A DNA stretch of 64,000 nucleotides from an uncultured Flavobacteriaceae bacterium (GCA_943789455.1 CALSUE010000001.1:1008001-1072000), one strand, 5' to 3'. Positions 27,428-37,345 are shown, counted from the first letter of the stretch. Notes: a model not told the origin generated them from the sequence alone. Numbers and translations are program-made.

Positions 27428-28474
27428 ATGAAAACTATCAATAAAATTTCTTTTCTAATACTATCAATTATACTGTTTACTTCATGTGAGTCTGAATATA
27501 AACTATCCATAAAAGCTCCGAGTAAAGCAATACTTGAAGATAAAATAAAAATTAATTTGTCTGAAGAAAATAACTTCCCTGTAAATGAAGTAACTTTTTT
27601 TGTAAACGGTAAAGAAGTTAGCTCCACCAATACATCATTTATTTTAGACACTAAAAACTATGGGACAGGAAAATTAATTATTTCTGCTATGGTAGCTTAT
27701 GGAGATCAAAAGAGTAAACGAGTAAATAAATCTGTAGAAATACTTTCTAACATTCCATTTACATCCTATGATTTCAAAATTCTGAACACCTACCCTCATG
27801 ATAGTAATGCATATACTCAAGGCCTAGAATATTATAATGGTTTCTTATATGAAACAACCGGACAATATGGAGAATCATCACTCAGAAAAGTAGAATTAAA
27901 AACTGGTAAAGTTTTACAAAAAACAGACCTCGACAAAAGATATTTTGGTGAAGGAATGACCATTTTTAATAATAAAATATTTTTCTTAACATGGAAAGCG
28001 AACAAAGGTTTTACCTATAATCTTAAAACATTAGAACTTGAAAATGAATTTTCATATAGTAAAAGTAAAGAGGGATGGGGTTTAACACATTCAAAAAAAG
28101 AATTAATAAAATCTGATGGAACAAGTAAAATTTGGTTTCTTGATCCTAATACACAAAAAGAAAAAAGGTATATTGAAGCTTACACTAACAAGCAAAGTCT
28201 TAATAAATTAAATGAATTAGAATTTATTAATGGAAAAATCTATGCTAATTATTGGCAAAAACCATTAATTGCAATCATTAACCCAGATAATGGAGTTGTT
28301 GAAGGTATCGTAAATTTAACAGGACTTGTAAAAGAGATGGAAAAAAGTCAAAAGTTATTAAAAGAAGATGATGTATTGAATGGAATTGCTTTCGATGAAA
28401 AAAACAATCGAATGTTTGTAACAGGGAAAAATTGGAAGAGCCTATTCGAAATAGAGCTTATAAAAAAACAATAA
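27428..28474 (+). CDS. Glutaminyl-peptide cyclotransferase, lipoprotein
   Basis: 348 residues from the ATG at 27428; upstream in-frame codons would bury the lipoprotein signal MKTINKISF...LFTSC, whose Cys is residue 19. The C-terminal two thirds match the plant-type (five-bladed propeller) glutamine cyclotransferase family: YTQGLEYYNGFLYETTGQYG, GEGMTIFNNKIFFLTWK (in parts), and NELEFINGKIYANYW. It forms pyroglutamate from N-terminal Gln on exported proteins, protecting them from aminopeptidases. An N-terminal region of about 100 residues resembles a beta-sandwich. It lies in the periplasm, membrane-anchored. Confidence 0.88.
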   Translation: MKTINKISFLILSIILFTSCESEYKLSIKAPSKAILEDKIKINLSEENNFPVNEVTFFVNGKEVSSTNTSFILDTKNYGTGKLIISAMVAYGDQKSKRVNKSVEILSNIPFTSYDFKILNTYPHDSNAYTQGLEYYNGFLYETTGQYGESSLRKVELKTGKVLQKTDLDKRYFGEGMTIFNNKIFFLTWKANKGFTYNLKTLELENEFSYSKSKEGWGLTHSKKELIKSDGTSKIWFLDPNTQKEKRYIEAYTNKQSLNKLNELEFINGKIYANYWQKPLIAIINPDNGVVEGIVNLTGLVKEMEKSQKLLKEDDVLNGIAFDEKNNRMFVTGKNWKSLFEIELIKKQ

Positions 28475-28583
28475 TCATTTCATTTTAAAGTTATACTTTT
28501 ATAAAAAACTAAATAAATTTACGACTTTAAATACTAATTAAACTTAAAATTAAGCCTCCTAAATTTCATAAAAATCATCTAGA

Positions 28584-30116
28584 GTGACAAAAAAAAATAT
28601 TTTATTTTATGTGTTTTCTTTAAGTTTTAGTTTAATAATACTATCCGTTTCATCCTGTCGTAAAGATTTTAGCACCATCCCTAGCTTCGGTCAATTAGAA
28701 TTTTCTAGAGATACCGTATTTTTAGATACAATTTTTACAAATATTGGATCTGCTACATATAACCTTAAGGTTTACAATAGGGGTAATGATGATATAACGA
28801 TACCCAATATTGCTTTAGAAAGAGGTACTGTTTCAAATTATAGATTAAATGTAGATGGAATTCCTGGAAAAGATTTTCAGAATATTGACATTTTAGCAAA
28901 GGATAGTATATTTATTTTTGTTGAAACTACCGTTAATATAGCATCAATTTCAAGTCCATTATATACAGACAGAATTCTGTTTGATACAGGAATAAATCAA
29001 CAAAATGTAGAATTGGTAACTCTAGTTCAAGACGCTAATTTTATTTATCCAGGAAGAGACCCATTTACTTTAAAAATAGATTCACTTACATTGGATGGCG
29101 AGGCAACCACTATAAAAGGTCGTTTTCTAACCAATGATGAGCTTACTTTTACCAACATAAAGCCAACAGTGATATATGGGTATGCAGCTGTTTCATCTAG
29201 CAACACTCTAACAATTCAGCCTGGATCTAAAGTTTATTTTCATGACAACTCAGGTTTAATAATTGACAAAGATGCTAGCTTAAAAGTTAACGGTACGCTC
29301 AATGAAAAGGTTATTTTTGAAGGTGATAGGTTAGAAAATTCATTCGGTACTTTACCAGGGCAATGGGGAACCATATGGCTCAGAGCTGGCAGTAAAGAAA
29401 ATGAAATTAATCATGCAGAAATAAAAAATGGGATAATTGGCATATTGGTAGATTCTATTGCTTCAACCGCTACTCCAACTTTAACCCTTAAAAATTCAGA
29501 AATATTCAATCATTCAAACTTTGGTGTACTGGCTAGAGAATCTAGCATTGATGGACAAAATATAGTTATTGGTAATGCGGGAGAAGCATCTTTAGCATGC
29601 ATAATTGGGGGCTCATACAATTTTACTCATAGTACTTTTGCTAATTACTGGAGCAATGGGATCCGTTCTTTACCTGCAGTTTTAATAAATAATTTTTATA
29701 CCTACACTAACGCTAGTGGTCAAGAGACCCTTGAAACTAGAGACTTAATTGCTGCTAATTTCACCAATTGTATCATTGATGGAAACAACAATATTGAATT
29801 TCTTCCAGACTATGCTGAAGGGGGGCTATTTAATTTTAAGGTCACAAACTCGTTAGTTAAGTTTACAGATATCAATAACGCACTTAATGGAGTATCAGAG
29901 ATAGATTTTGACAACATCAACTTATATGAAAATATTCTTTTAAATGGTGTTACTCATTTCAGAAATCCATTTGATAATGATTTTATAATAGGACAGGACA
30001 GTCAAGCTATTAATTTTGGTAATTTATCTGGAGCTAATCTTGTTCCTACAGATATCCTTGAAATTATTAGAACTGACAGCCCAGACGCTGGTGCCTATCA
30101 ACACATAGATTTTTAA
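28584..30116 (+). CDS. Lipoprotein with right-handed beta-helix-like repeats
   Basis: 510 residues with a GTG start, placed so that the signal peptide ends LSVSSC (Cys at about 25). The N-terminal ~130 residues (DTVFLDTIFTNIGSATYNLK) look like an Ig-like domain with the Bacteroidota pattern of D-T-V-F repeats. The rest reads as a parallel beta-helix (TIQPGSKVYFHDNSGLIIDK, LKVNGTLNEKVIFEGD). No catalytic residues are recognised. It is probably a surface or periplasmic protein. The SDR gene follows 28 nt later, but a functional link is not evident. Confidence 0.7.
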   Translation: MTKKNILFYVFSLSFSLIILSVSSCRKDFSTIPSFGQLEFSRDTVFLDTIFTNIGSATYNLKVYNRGNDDITIPNIALERGTVSNYRLNVDGIPGKDFQNIDILAKDSIFIFVETTVNIASISSPLYTDRILFDTGINQQNVELVTLVQDANFIYPGRDPFTLKIDSLTLDGEATTIKGRFLTNDELTFTNIKPTVIYGYAAVSSSNTLTIQPGSKVYFHDNSGLIIDKDASLKVNGTLNEKVIFEGDRLENSFGTLPGQWGTIWLRAGSKENEINHAEIKNGIIGILVDSIASTATPTLTLKNSEIFNHSNFGVLARESSIDGQNIVIGNAGEASLACIIGGSYNFTHSTFANYWSNGIRSLPAVLINNFYTYTNASGQETLETRDLIAANFTNCIIDGNNNIEFLPDYAEGGLFNFKVTNSLVKFTDINNALNGVSEIDFDNINLYENILLNGVTHFRNPFDNDFIIGQDSQAINFGNLSGANLVPTDILEIIRTDSPDAGAYQHIDF

Positions 30117-30144
30117 TCAAAAACTATTTAAAAAAACTAGAAAG

Positions 30145-30825
30145 ATGAAAAAAGTAATCATTACAGGAACTAGCAGAGGAATTGGTTTTGAATTGGCACA
30201 ACAATTTGCCAAAAATAATTTTCAGGTTTTAGCACTTTCAAGAAATCAAAAACCATTAGACAATTTAAAGCTAAAAAACATTGAAACACTATCTGTTGAT
30301 GTTTGTAATCAAGATGATCTTCAAAAAGTATCTAAATACCTAAGTGAACACTGGGGAGATGTTGATATTTTAATTCATAATGCTGGTTTTTTAATCAATA
30401 AACCTTTTGAGAGTTTAACTAAGGATGATTTTTTAAGAGTTTATGATGTTAATGTCTTTGGAGTTGCAGCATTAACTCAAATTTGTATACCCTACTTAAA
30501 AAAAGGGAGTCATGTAGTTACGATAAGTAGTATGGGAGGAATTCAAGGAAGTCTTAAGTTTCCTGGACTAGCAGCCTATAGTTCTGCAAAAGGAGCGGTA
30601 ATAACCTTATCAGAATTGCTTGCTGAAGAGTATAAATCAGCCGAAATTGCTTTTAACGTATTAGCCATAGGAGCAGTTCAAACAGAAATGTTAGCAGAAG
30701 CTTTTCCAGACTACCAAGCATCTTTGAATGCAAATGAAATGGCAGATTATATTTTTAATTTTGCAACTACTGCCAATAAATTCTATAATGGTAAAGTACT
30801 CCAAGTTTCTAACACTACACCTTAG
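30145..30825 (+). CDS. Short-chain dehydrogenase/reductase
   Basis: 226 residues, classical SDR. The cofactor motif is TGTSRGIGFELA (about 7-18), NAG is in IHNAGFL, and the catalytic Ser, Tyr and Lys are in TISSMGGIQG and AYSSAKGA. The substrate is unknown. It is followed 11 nt later by the SprT-like gene and seems to belong to a loose operon with the lipoprotein upstream. Unlike the SDR in the kynurenine cluster, its catalytic residues are intact. Confidence 0.85.
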   Translation: MKKVIITGTSRGIGFELAQQFAKNNFQVLALSRNQKPLDNLKLKNIETLSVDVCNQDDLQKVSKYLSEHWGDVDILIHNAGFLINKPFESLTKDDFLRVYDVNVFGVAALTQICIPYLKKGSHVVTISSMGGIQGSLKFPGLAAYSSAKGAVITLSELLAEEYKSAEIAFNVLAIGAVQTEMLAEAFPDYQASLNANEMADYIFNFATTANKFYNGKVLQVSNTTP

Positions 30826-30836
30826 ACTTTAAAAAA

Positions 30837-31430
30837 GTGATAAATAATTTTCATAAATATATTCCAGAAAATGCTATTAATTTAGTTCAATCACTTATCG
30901 AGTATCATAGAATAAATCTTAAAATTGTTAATCAAAGACAAACAAAACATGGTGATTTTAGACAACTTGCTAACGGAAAATTTCAAATCACAATTAATAA
31001 CAACTTAAATCCCTTTCAATTTTTACTCACCCTAATTCACGAGATAGCACACCATACAACCTTTGAAAAATATGGTAGAATTCGACCACATGGAAAAGAA
31101 TGGAAACAACAATTTCAGTATTTAATGTTACCTTTTTTAAATCCAACAATATTTCCTGACCACATGTTAACTCCTTTAGCTCATTATTTAAAAAACCCAA
31201 AAGCAAGTACAGATAGTGATGTAAAACTATCATTAGCATTAAAGGGAAACACCGCAGAAAATGGAAAGAATTTTGTTTTTGAACTTCCAACAAACTGTAC
31301 ATTTATTTTTAAAAATAAAATGTATAGAAAAGGTAAAAAAAGAAAAACTAGAATTGAGTGTATACAACTTACAACTAATCGTTTGTATCTTTTCAATCAG
31401 AATGCTGAAGTTATTGTAAAGAAATTATAA
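30837..31430 (+). CDS. SprT-like zinc metalloprotease-domain protein
   Basis: 197 residues with a GTG start 11 nt after the SDR stop. The zinc motif HEIAHH spans residues 68-73, and RPHGKEWKQQF (His85) gives the third ligand in the SprT arrangement. The C-terminal ~60 residues are basic (RKGKKRKTRIECIQL) and resemble the zinc-ribbon position of SprT proteins, but without cysteine pairs. SprT/Spartan proteins are DNA-linked proteases in eukaryotes; the bacterial role is unclear. It is 4 nt from the DUF389 gene downstream. Confidence 0.82.
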   Translation: MINNFHKYIPENAINLVQSLIEYHRINLKIVNQRQTKHGDFRQLANGKFQITINNNLNPFQFLLTLIHEIAHHTTFEKYGRIRPHGKEWKQQFQYLMLPFLNPTIFPDHMLTPLAHYLKNPKASTDSDVKLSLALKGNTAENGKNFVFELPTNCTFIFKNKMYRKGKKRKTRIECIQLTTNRLYLFNQNAEVIVKKL

Positions 31431-31434
31431 AATT

Positions 31435-32850
31435 ATGGAAGAGAATCAATCAAACCAATCAGAGGTAAAACAAGAAAACGTAAAAAAAGAATTTAAAAGT
31501 TTTGCCATCAGTCTTAAAGATTTCTTTTTTGACCTTCTTGATATTCGAGAGGGAACGGATAAAAAGGATACAATTCAAAGAATTAAAGATGGGATTCATG
31601 TGAAGAGTCATACAGCATGGATTCTTGTTTTCTCAATTATTATTGCCTCTATAGGGCTAAACATAAGTTCGTCAGCAGTTGTAATTGGTGCGATGCTAGT
31701 TTCTCCATTAATGGGTCCAATTTTGGGAATTGGTCTCTCAATTGGAATCAACGACATAGACACAATGAAGAGTTCTCTTTCAAATCTTGGAGTTATGGTA
31801 GTACTTAGTGTTATTACCTCTTTCTTGTTTTTTAGTATTCCAATTTTTCAAGAACAAACACCAGAATTATTAGCAAGAACAAAACCCGATGTAAGAGATG
31901 TAATGATTGCTATAGCAGGGGGGTTAACTCTTATTGTAGCTCTTAGTAGATATAAAGAAATGACCAATACTATTGCGGGAATAGCCATCGCAACAGCTCT
32001 TATGCCTCCCCTATGTACAGCTGGTTATGGATTAGCTGTTGGTAATTTATCATTTTTTGGAGGTGCTATGTTTTTGTTCATCATCAATTCAATATTTATC
32101 GCTTTAGCCACCTTCGTCATTATTAAATTTTTGAAATTTCCTGTAGTTAAATATATAGATTCGGCAAGTCGAAAAAGAATTGCACAATTAGCATCTACAG
32201 TTGCGTTGATAATATTTTCGTATAGCATTTACACATTTGTACAATTGTATAAAGAAAATACATTTGAACAAAACTCCATGAAATATATCAATGATTTAGA
32301 GAAAGCTACTGGTGCGGGAATTATCAGTAAAAAAATTAATTACGTTGATAAAAAAATTGACTTGGTAAACATTGGAAAGAAATTAACAGAAGCGGAACAG
32401 GTTGAATGGAAATCAAAACTAAAAGAATATGAATTAAATACTACTCTTCTTCAAATCACACAAGATGAAGAAACTTCAAAATTATCTGATAAAGTAAAGT
32501 CTATAGAGGACTTGTATGTAAAAAATCAAAAATTAATAGCATCAAAAGAAGAGAGTATTCAAGAAAAAGATCTTAAAATAAATGAACTAATCAAAGTATT
32601 AGAAAAACTAACAAAAGAAAAAATTCCTTTTGCTCAAATTAGTCAAGAAGCAAAAATTAATTACGAAGGATTAAAAACGATTAGTTTCTCAAAAGTTATT
32701 TCTACTAATTTTGAAACAATAGACACCATACCTGTAGCCTCGATCAGTTGGCATGATAGCATAAAAAACAAAGACGACCTAAAGAATAAAATGACTAAAT
32801 GGTTGCAAAAAAGGCTAAATTTAGAGAACTTAATTCTGAAAGAAAAATAA
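31435..32850 (+). CDS. DUF389 integral membrane protein
   Basis: 471 residues. Residues about 55-270 form at least six transmembrane helices with the DUF389 signatures SSAVVIGAMLVSPLMGPILG and IATALMPPLCTAGYGL. A soluble C-terminal tail of about 200 residues includes a charged coiled-coil (SIQEKDLKINELIKVLEKL). The family is widespread and its transport or signalling role is unknown. It ends the four-gene run starting at 28584, and a terminator follows within 15 nt. Confidence 0.82.
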   Translation: MEENQSNQSEVKQENVKKEFKSFAISLKDFFFDLLDIREGTDKKDTIQRIKDGIHVKSHTAWILVFSIIIASIGLNISSSAVVIGAMLVSPLMGPILGIGLSIGINDIDTMKSSLSNLGVMVVLSVITSFLFFSIPIFQEQTPELLARTKPDVRDVMIAIAGGLTLIVALSRYKEMTNTIAGIAIATALMPPLCTAGYGLAVGNLSFFGGAMFLFIINSIFIALATFVIIKFLKFPVVKYIDSASRKRIAQLASTVALIIFSYSIYTFVQLYKENTFEQNSMKYINDLEKATGAGIISKKINYVDKKIDLVNIGKKLTEAEQVEWKSKLKEYELNTTLLQITQDEETSKLSDKVKSIEDLYVKNQKLIASKEESIQEKDLKINELIKVLEKLTKEKIPFAQISQEAKINYEGLKTISFSKVISTNFETIDTIPVASISWHDSIKNKDDLKNKMTKWLQKRLNLENLILKEK

Positions 32851-32857
32851 GGTCATA

Positions 32858-32890
32858 AAAAAACTCCAAACAAATGTTTGGAGTTTAATT
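32858..32890 (+). terminator. Terminator after DUF389 gene
   Basis: AAACTCCAAACA (32861-32872) pairs with TGTTTGGAGTTT (32875-32886), followed by TAATTTTT. It separates the plus-strand run from tRNA-Lys on the other strand. Confidence 0.75.
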
Positions 32891-32894
32891 TTTG

Positions 32895-32967
32895 TGACCG
32901 GGCTGGGGCTCGAACCCAGGACCCTCTCCTTAAAAGGGAGATGCTCTACCAACTGAGCTACCAGGTC
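32895..32967 (-). tRNA. tRNA-Lys (anticodon TTT)
   Basis: 73 nt on the minus strand without encoded CCA. D arm GCTCAGTTGGTAGAGC, anticodon stem TCTCC/GGAGA with loop CTTTTAA (anticodon TTT), and T arm CTGGGTTCGAGCCCCAG are all present. The acceptor stem GACCTGG/CCCGGTC has a T-C mismatch at the 5-68 pair. Everything else is canonical, so it is probably functional. Confidence 0.95.
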
Positions 32968-33026
32968 ATTTTATTCCTTAGCGGGTGCAAATATAAAAGC
33001 AAATATTCAATTTTCAAACTAAATTT

Positions 33027-33794
33027 TTACTTAGTTTCATTTAAATAGGTAAGTCGTACTTTTTTAAATAATTCAGAGCTGTAAACAAATTTCACAACAG
33101 CTTCATTATCAGTTTTAAAGATCTCTTTATTGGTTCCTTCCCATGCTTTTACTCCATCTTTCAAAAAGACTATTTTATCTCCAATTTGCATCACAGAATT
33201 CATATCATGGGTATTTATAACAGTTGTTATTTTATATTCATCAGTAATTTCCTGGATTAAATTATCAATTAGTATGGCTGTATTAGGATCTAATCCAGAA
33301 TTGGGTTCATCACAAAATAAATATTTTGGATTCATCACAATAGCTCTTGCAATAGCAACTCTTTTTTGCATTCCTCCAGAGAGTTCTGCAGGATATTTAG
33401 AATTAGAGTTTTCTAAATTTACACGTTTTAAAACAAAATTTACACGCTCTAGCATTTGTTCCTCAGGTTGTTTTTTGAACATTTTTAGAGGAAACATTAC
33501 GTTGTCTTGCACGGTTTGCGAATCAAATAGAGCACTTCCTTGAAAAACCATACCAATCTCTTGACGCCATTGTCTTTTTTGCTCGGTAGTAAATTCTGTA
33601 TTTATGCCTCCATTAAAAGAAATGGTGCCACTTTCAGGTGAATGCAAACCAATTAATGACTTTAAAAACACAGTCTTTCCAGAGCCACTTTGCCCAATAA
33701 TTAAACTGGTTTTTCCAGGCTTAAAGGTGGTTGAAATTCCTTTCAAAACCTGTATCCCGTTAAACCCTTTATATAATTTATCTACAATAATCAT
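33027..33794 (-). CDS. mlaF: ABC transporter ATP-binding protein, MlaF-like
   Basis: 255 residues. Walker A is IGQSGSGKT, the signature motif AELSGGMQKRVAIARAI (with the GGMQKR typical of MlaF/lipid importers), Walker B KYLFCDEPNSGLDP and the switch His in VINTHDMNS. MlaF drives the phospholipid transporter that maintains outer-membrane asymmetry. Its start overlaps the stop of the MlaE gene by one base, so the two are translationally coupled. The MCE-domain partner (MlaD) is not next to them. Confidence 0.9.
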   Translation of the reverse strand: MIIVDKLYKGFNGIQVLKGISTTFKPGKTSLIIGQSGSGKTVFLKSLIGLHSPESGTISFNGGINTEFTTEQKRQWRQEIGMVFQGSALFDSQTVQDNVMFPLKMFKKQPEEQMLERVNFVLKRVNLENSNSKYPAELSGGMQKRVAIARAIVMNPKYLFCDEPNSGLDPNTAILIDNLIQEITDEYKITTVINTHDMNSVMQIGDKIVFLKDGVKAWEGTNKEIFKTDNEAVVKFVYSSELFKKVRLTYLNETK

Positions 33795-34534
33795 TATGTA
33801 AGTAACATTTGAGTTAAGAAATAATTAGAGATGACAATTAAAATAATGGTCCAAACCACAGCCTGTGTACTTGCTTTTCCAACTGCTATAGATCCACCTT
33901 TCACATAATATCCATGATAAGAAGGAACGGTTGCTATTAGAAATGCAAATATTAACGTTTTAATTAGTGCATATTGAACTAAAAAAGGATTAAAATCTAA
34001 TTGCAATCCTTGGGTGTAATCTATTTCAGAAAACATAGATGATGTAAAACCTGCTACCCAACCACCAAATATGCCAAGAAACATAGCTAATATCACTAAA
34101 AATGGATAGAAGAAAACAGTTGCTAATACCTTTGGAAGAACTAAATAATTAAGAGAATTTATCCCCATAACTTCTAAAGCATCTATCTGTTCACTCACCC
34201 GCATACTTCCAATACTAGAGGTGATGTATGAGCCTACTTTTCCTGCCAAAATAATTGAACAAAATGTTGGGGCAAATTCTAAAATCACAGATCGTTTAGT
34301 GGCAAAACCAACTAAATATTTAGGAATAAGTGGATTTTCAATATTTAAAGCGGTTTGAAGAGCGATAACACCACCAATAAAAAAAGAAATAAAAATAACA
34401 ATACCTATAGACTTGATCCCTAATTCCTCGAATTCTCTAAAAAGAGCTTCTTTGAAAACTTTTCCTTTTTGAGGCTTTTTAAAAACCTGCCCAAGCATCA
34501 TAAAATATTTACCAATATGTTTTAGGTAAGCCAT
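33794..34534 (-). CDS. mlaE: ABC transporter permease, MlaE-like
   Basis: 246 residues, about five to six transmembrane helices. LEFAPTFCSIILAGKVGSYI, MRVSEQIDALEVMGINSLNY (each within limits) and the C-terminal YYVKGGSIAVGKASTQAVVW are diagnostic of MlaE permeases. It is the inner membrane channel for phospholipids, paired with MlaF directly downstream. The N-terminal ~35 residues form a cytosolic helix. It is divergent from the phosphatase gene at 34646. Confidence 0.92.
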   Translation of the reverse strand: MAYLKHIGKYFMMLGQVFKKPQKGKVFKEALFREFEELGIKSIGIVIFISFFIGGVIALQTALNIENPLIPKYLVGFATKRSVILEFAPTFCSIILAGKVGSYITSSIGSMRVSEQIDALEVMGINSLNYLVLPKVLATVFFYPFLVILAMFLGIFGGWVAGFTSSMFSEIDYTQGLQLDFNPFLVQYALIKTLIFAFLIATVPSYHGYYVKGGSIAVGKASTQAVVWTIILIVISNYFLTQMLLT

Positions 34535-34645
34535 TCTTTTTTTTCTTTATGCTAAAGTATTAAAATATCATTAACCTCACGAATAATAACAGGGATGAAA
34601 CTAAAAATAATTACTTTTGGTAATTATACCAAAATATTATACCTA

Positions 34646-36283
34646 ATGAAAAGACATCTCTTTCTATTAATTTTCGTTGTCACTTTTATTTACAGTTGTG
34701 AAAAAAGAAAAATAAAAGAGCAGAAACCAACTCTAGTAGTGGGTATTGTTGTTGATCAAATGCGATTTGATTATTTAACAAAATATGTGGACAGGTATAG
34801 CGAACATGGCTTCAAAAAATTATTAAATCAAGGGTTTTCATTAACTAACGCTCATTTTAATCACTTAGGAACCTATACAGCTGTTGGACATGCATCAATA
34901 TACACTGGAACAACACCAAGTGATCACGGTATTATTGGTAATAATTGGTATGATAAATATTTGAAAAAATCTATTTATTGTGTAGATGACTCAAACTACA
35001 ATTCAATTGGAACACTGAGTAATTCTGGTGAGAAATCACCAAAAAGATTAGTAACAACTACCATTACAGATCAAGTTCGCTTGGGTCAAAATATGAGAGG
35101 TAAATCTATTGGAATTGCCATCAAAGACCGATCTTCTGTTCTGCCTGCTGGTCATACTGCCACAGGTGCCTATTGGTATGAGGGAAAAGATGAAAACAAT
35201 TGGATTACCAGCTCTTACTATATGGATAAACTTCCCAAATGGGTTGTTGATTTTAATTCAACTAATAAAGCAGATGAATATCTCTCAAAACCTTGGAATA
35301 CGCTATATCCTATTGAATCATATGTTCAAAGCTTGGCAGATGATAATCCGTATGAAGGAACTTTTAACGGTGAAACTTCTCCAACATTTCCTCATGATTT
35401 ACCTACTCTTAGAAAGATAAATGGAAACTTTGATATAATTAAAGATACTCCATTCGGAAATGATTTAACCCTAGACTTTGCCAAAGCTGCAATTAAAGGG
35501 GAACACTTAGGAAAAAATGATGCGGTCGATTTTTTAGCAATAAGCTTTTCAAGTACAGATTATGTTGGACACCAATACGGAACAGATGCCATTGAAATTG
35601 AAGATACTTACTTGAGACTTGATCAAAATATTGCAGATTTATTTGAATATTTAGATCAAGAAGTTGGTGTTGGAAATTATACGATTTTCCTAACTGCAGA
35701 TCATGGAGCTTCTCAGGTACCCTCTTATCTTCAGTCATTAAAAATTCCTGCACCTTATTTTAGACGTCAAAAATTTGCAACATATTTAACTGAAGTTTCT
35801 AAGGCTTATTTTGATGGTCAGAATTTAGTTGAAAATATTTCTAACTTTCAAATTTTCTTAAACAAAGAAAAAATTAAAAAACTAAAGTTAAATTTAGACG
35901 CTGTTGCCAATGTATTTGCACAAGAAGCCTTATTATTTGACGGGATATATAAATCAGTTACATCTAAAACATTACAAACTACCGAATTCACTACTGGTAT
36001 TTTAGAGAAAATACAACATGGCTACAATCAAAAATTATCTGGAGATGTTATTGTGATTCCAACACCCGGAACTATTTCTCGAGGAAAAACAGGAACCACT
36101 CATGGCTCTGCTTATAGCTATGATACTCATGTACCAATTCTATTTTACGGAGTTGGTATAACAAACGGATTATCTCATAAAAATTATAACGTAAGAGATA
36201 TTGCTCCAACTTTAGCTACCCTTCTTGGCGTAGAATTTCCAAATGGAAACTCAGGAAAGGTTATTGAAGAAGTTTTAAAATAA
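34646..36283 (+). CDS. PafA-like alkaline phosphatase family lipoprotein
   Basis: 545 residues from the ATG at 34646, chosen because it starts a lipoprotein signal ending FIYSC; the frame is open upstream to 34595. It belongs to the alkaline phosphatase superfamily close to Bacteroidota PafA. Visible zinc-site blocks are VVDQMRFDYL, the nucleophile region GTYTAVGHASIYTG (Thr), STDYVGHQYGTD, LTADHGASQVPSY and GTTHGSAYSYDTHVP. It releases phosphate from organic phosphates outside the inner membrane, useful in phosphate-poor sea water. It stands alone, with no Pho box recognised. Confidence 0.9.
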   Translation: MKRHLFLLIFVVTFIYSCEKRKIKEQKPTLVVGIVVDQMRFDYLTKYVDRYSEHGFKKLLNQGFSLTNAHFNHLGTYTAVGHASIYTGTTPSDHGIIGNNWYDKYLKKSIYCVDDSNYNSIGTLSNSGEKSPKRLVTTTITDQVRLGQNMRGKSIGIAIKDRSSVLPAGHTATGAYWYEGKDENNWITSSYYMDKLPKWVVDFNSTNKADEYLSKPWNTLYPIESYVQSLADDNPYEGTFNGETSPTFPHDLPTLRKINGNFDIIKDTPFGNDLTLDFAKAAIKGEHLGKNDAVDFLAISFSSTDYVGHQYGTDAIEIEDTYLRLDQNIADLFEYLDQEVGVGNYTIFLTADHGASQVPSYLQSLKIPAPYFRRQKFATYLTEVSKAYFDGQNLVENISNFQIFLNKEKIKKLKLNLDAVANVFAQEALLFDGIYKSVTSKTLQTTEFTTGILEKIQHGYNQKLSGDVIVIPTPGTISRGKTGTTHGSAYSYDTHVPILFYGVGITNGLSHKNYNVRDIAPTLATLLGVEFPNGNSGKVIEEVLK

Positions 36284-36294
36284 TTTGATGAAAA

Positions 36295-37233
36295 TTAATT
36301 TTCTTTAGGTAAAAAAATCTCAGCCATCATGCATCGAGCACTTCCTCCTCCGCAAGCTTCAATGGTATCTAATGAGCTAGAAATAATTTTACAATGATTT
36401 CCTATTTGTGAAAGTTGCGATTGATTTAATGAATTGTGTGCCGCTTGGCTCATTACTAAAAAAAGTTCATTATTTCTTCCTCGAACTTGCAACATGTTTC
36501 CAGCAAAATTATTTACTTGACTTTCAGATATTTCAATAATTTTCTTACCATCTTCTTTCAAGTGTTTTAATACATTTTTGCGTTCTTTTTTATCATCTAT
36601 ACTATCTAAACAGATCACTGCAAACGTTTCTGCTAAACACATCATAACATTGGTGTGATAAATTGCTTCTCTTTTGTCATTAACAGTTTGATATGAAGAA
36701 AATACAACTGGAGTATATTCAAAATCTTCACAAAACTCAATGAATAAATCTTCGTCTGCTCTGGGTGAAAGAGCACAATAAGCTTTTCTATTAACTCTAT
36801 CTAATAATAAACTTCCAGTACCCTCTAAAAAAATACCGTCATTCTCAGCATCAGAATAATCAATACTGTCTTTTATAACAAACCCTTTTTCTTCGAGTTG
36901 GTCTAGTATGTCTTCTCTTCTTTCAAAACGTCTATTCTCTGCAAACATAGGATATATACCAACTGTACCAGTTTCATGAAAAGAAATCCAATTGTTAGGA
37001 AAGATAGAATCTGGAGTATCCGAACCCTCAATATCTGAAATTACAATTACTTGAACTCCATGAGATTTTAATTTCATGACATAATTATCAAATTCTTGTT
37101 GGGCATTTTTATTTACAGATTCAGGCAACAAATTATCCAATACTTTTTGATAATAATTATTAACTGCAGTTTGCTCATTCATCCTAAAGTTTATAGGACG
37201 AATCATAAGAATCGAATTTGTTGTTTGTTGCAT
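36295..37233 (-). CDS. ctlX: Citrulline utilization hydrolase CtlX
   Basis: 312 residues, guanidine-modifying (arginine deiminase-like) fold. ILMIRPINFRMNEQTAVNNYYQ (in parts) at the N-terminus is diagnostic of CtlX. The Asp/Glu of GIFLEGTGSLLLDR, the His in IYHTNVMMCL and the catalytic Cys in EACGGGSARCMMAEI are present. It is proposed to take part in citrulline and arginine catabolism. A second enzyme of the same superfamily lies 1.3 kb away with only the FAS1 gene between, suggesting a related role. Confidence 0.88.
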   Translation of the reverse strand: MQQTTNSILMIRPINFRMNEQTAVNNYYQKVLDNLLPESVNKNAQQEFDNYVMKLKSHGVQVIVISDIEGSDTPDSIFPNNWISFHETGTVGIYPMFAENRRFERREDILDQLEEKGFVIKDSIDYSDAENDGIFLEGTGSLLLDRVNRKAYCALSPRADEDLFIEFCEDFEYTPVVFSSYQTVNDKREAIYHTNVMMCLAETFAVICLDSIDDKKERKNVLKHLKEDGKKIIEISESQVNNFAGNMLQVRGRNNELFLVMSQAAHNSLNQSQLSQIGNHCKIISSSLDTIEACGGGSARCMMAEIFLPKEN

Positions 37234-37345
37234 AATTCACTTATTTCAATTACAAAACTATTACTTTTTTACTTCCAAAAAAAAGCGAATAGTATTTTTC
37301 AACTTTTAATTAGATCTAAAATTAATTAACAAGTCTTTGAGATTA

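Noticed and set aside
36283..36295. Terminator between the phosphatase gene and ctlX
   Set aside because: The gap is only a dozen bases, without a hairpin.
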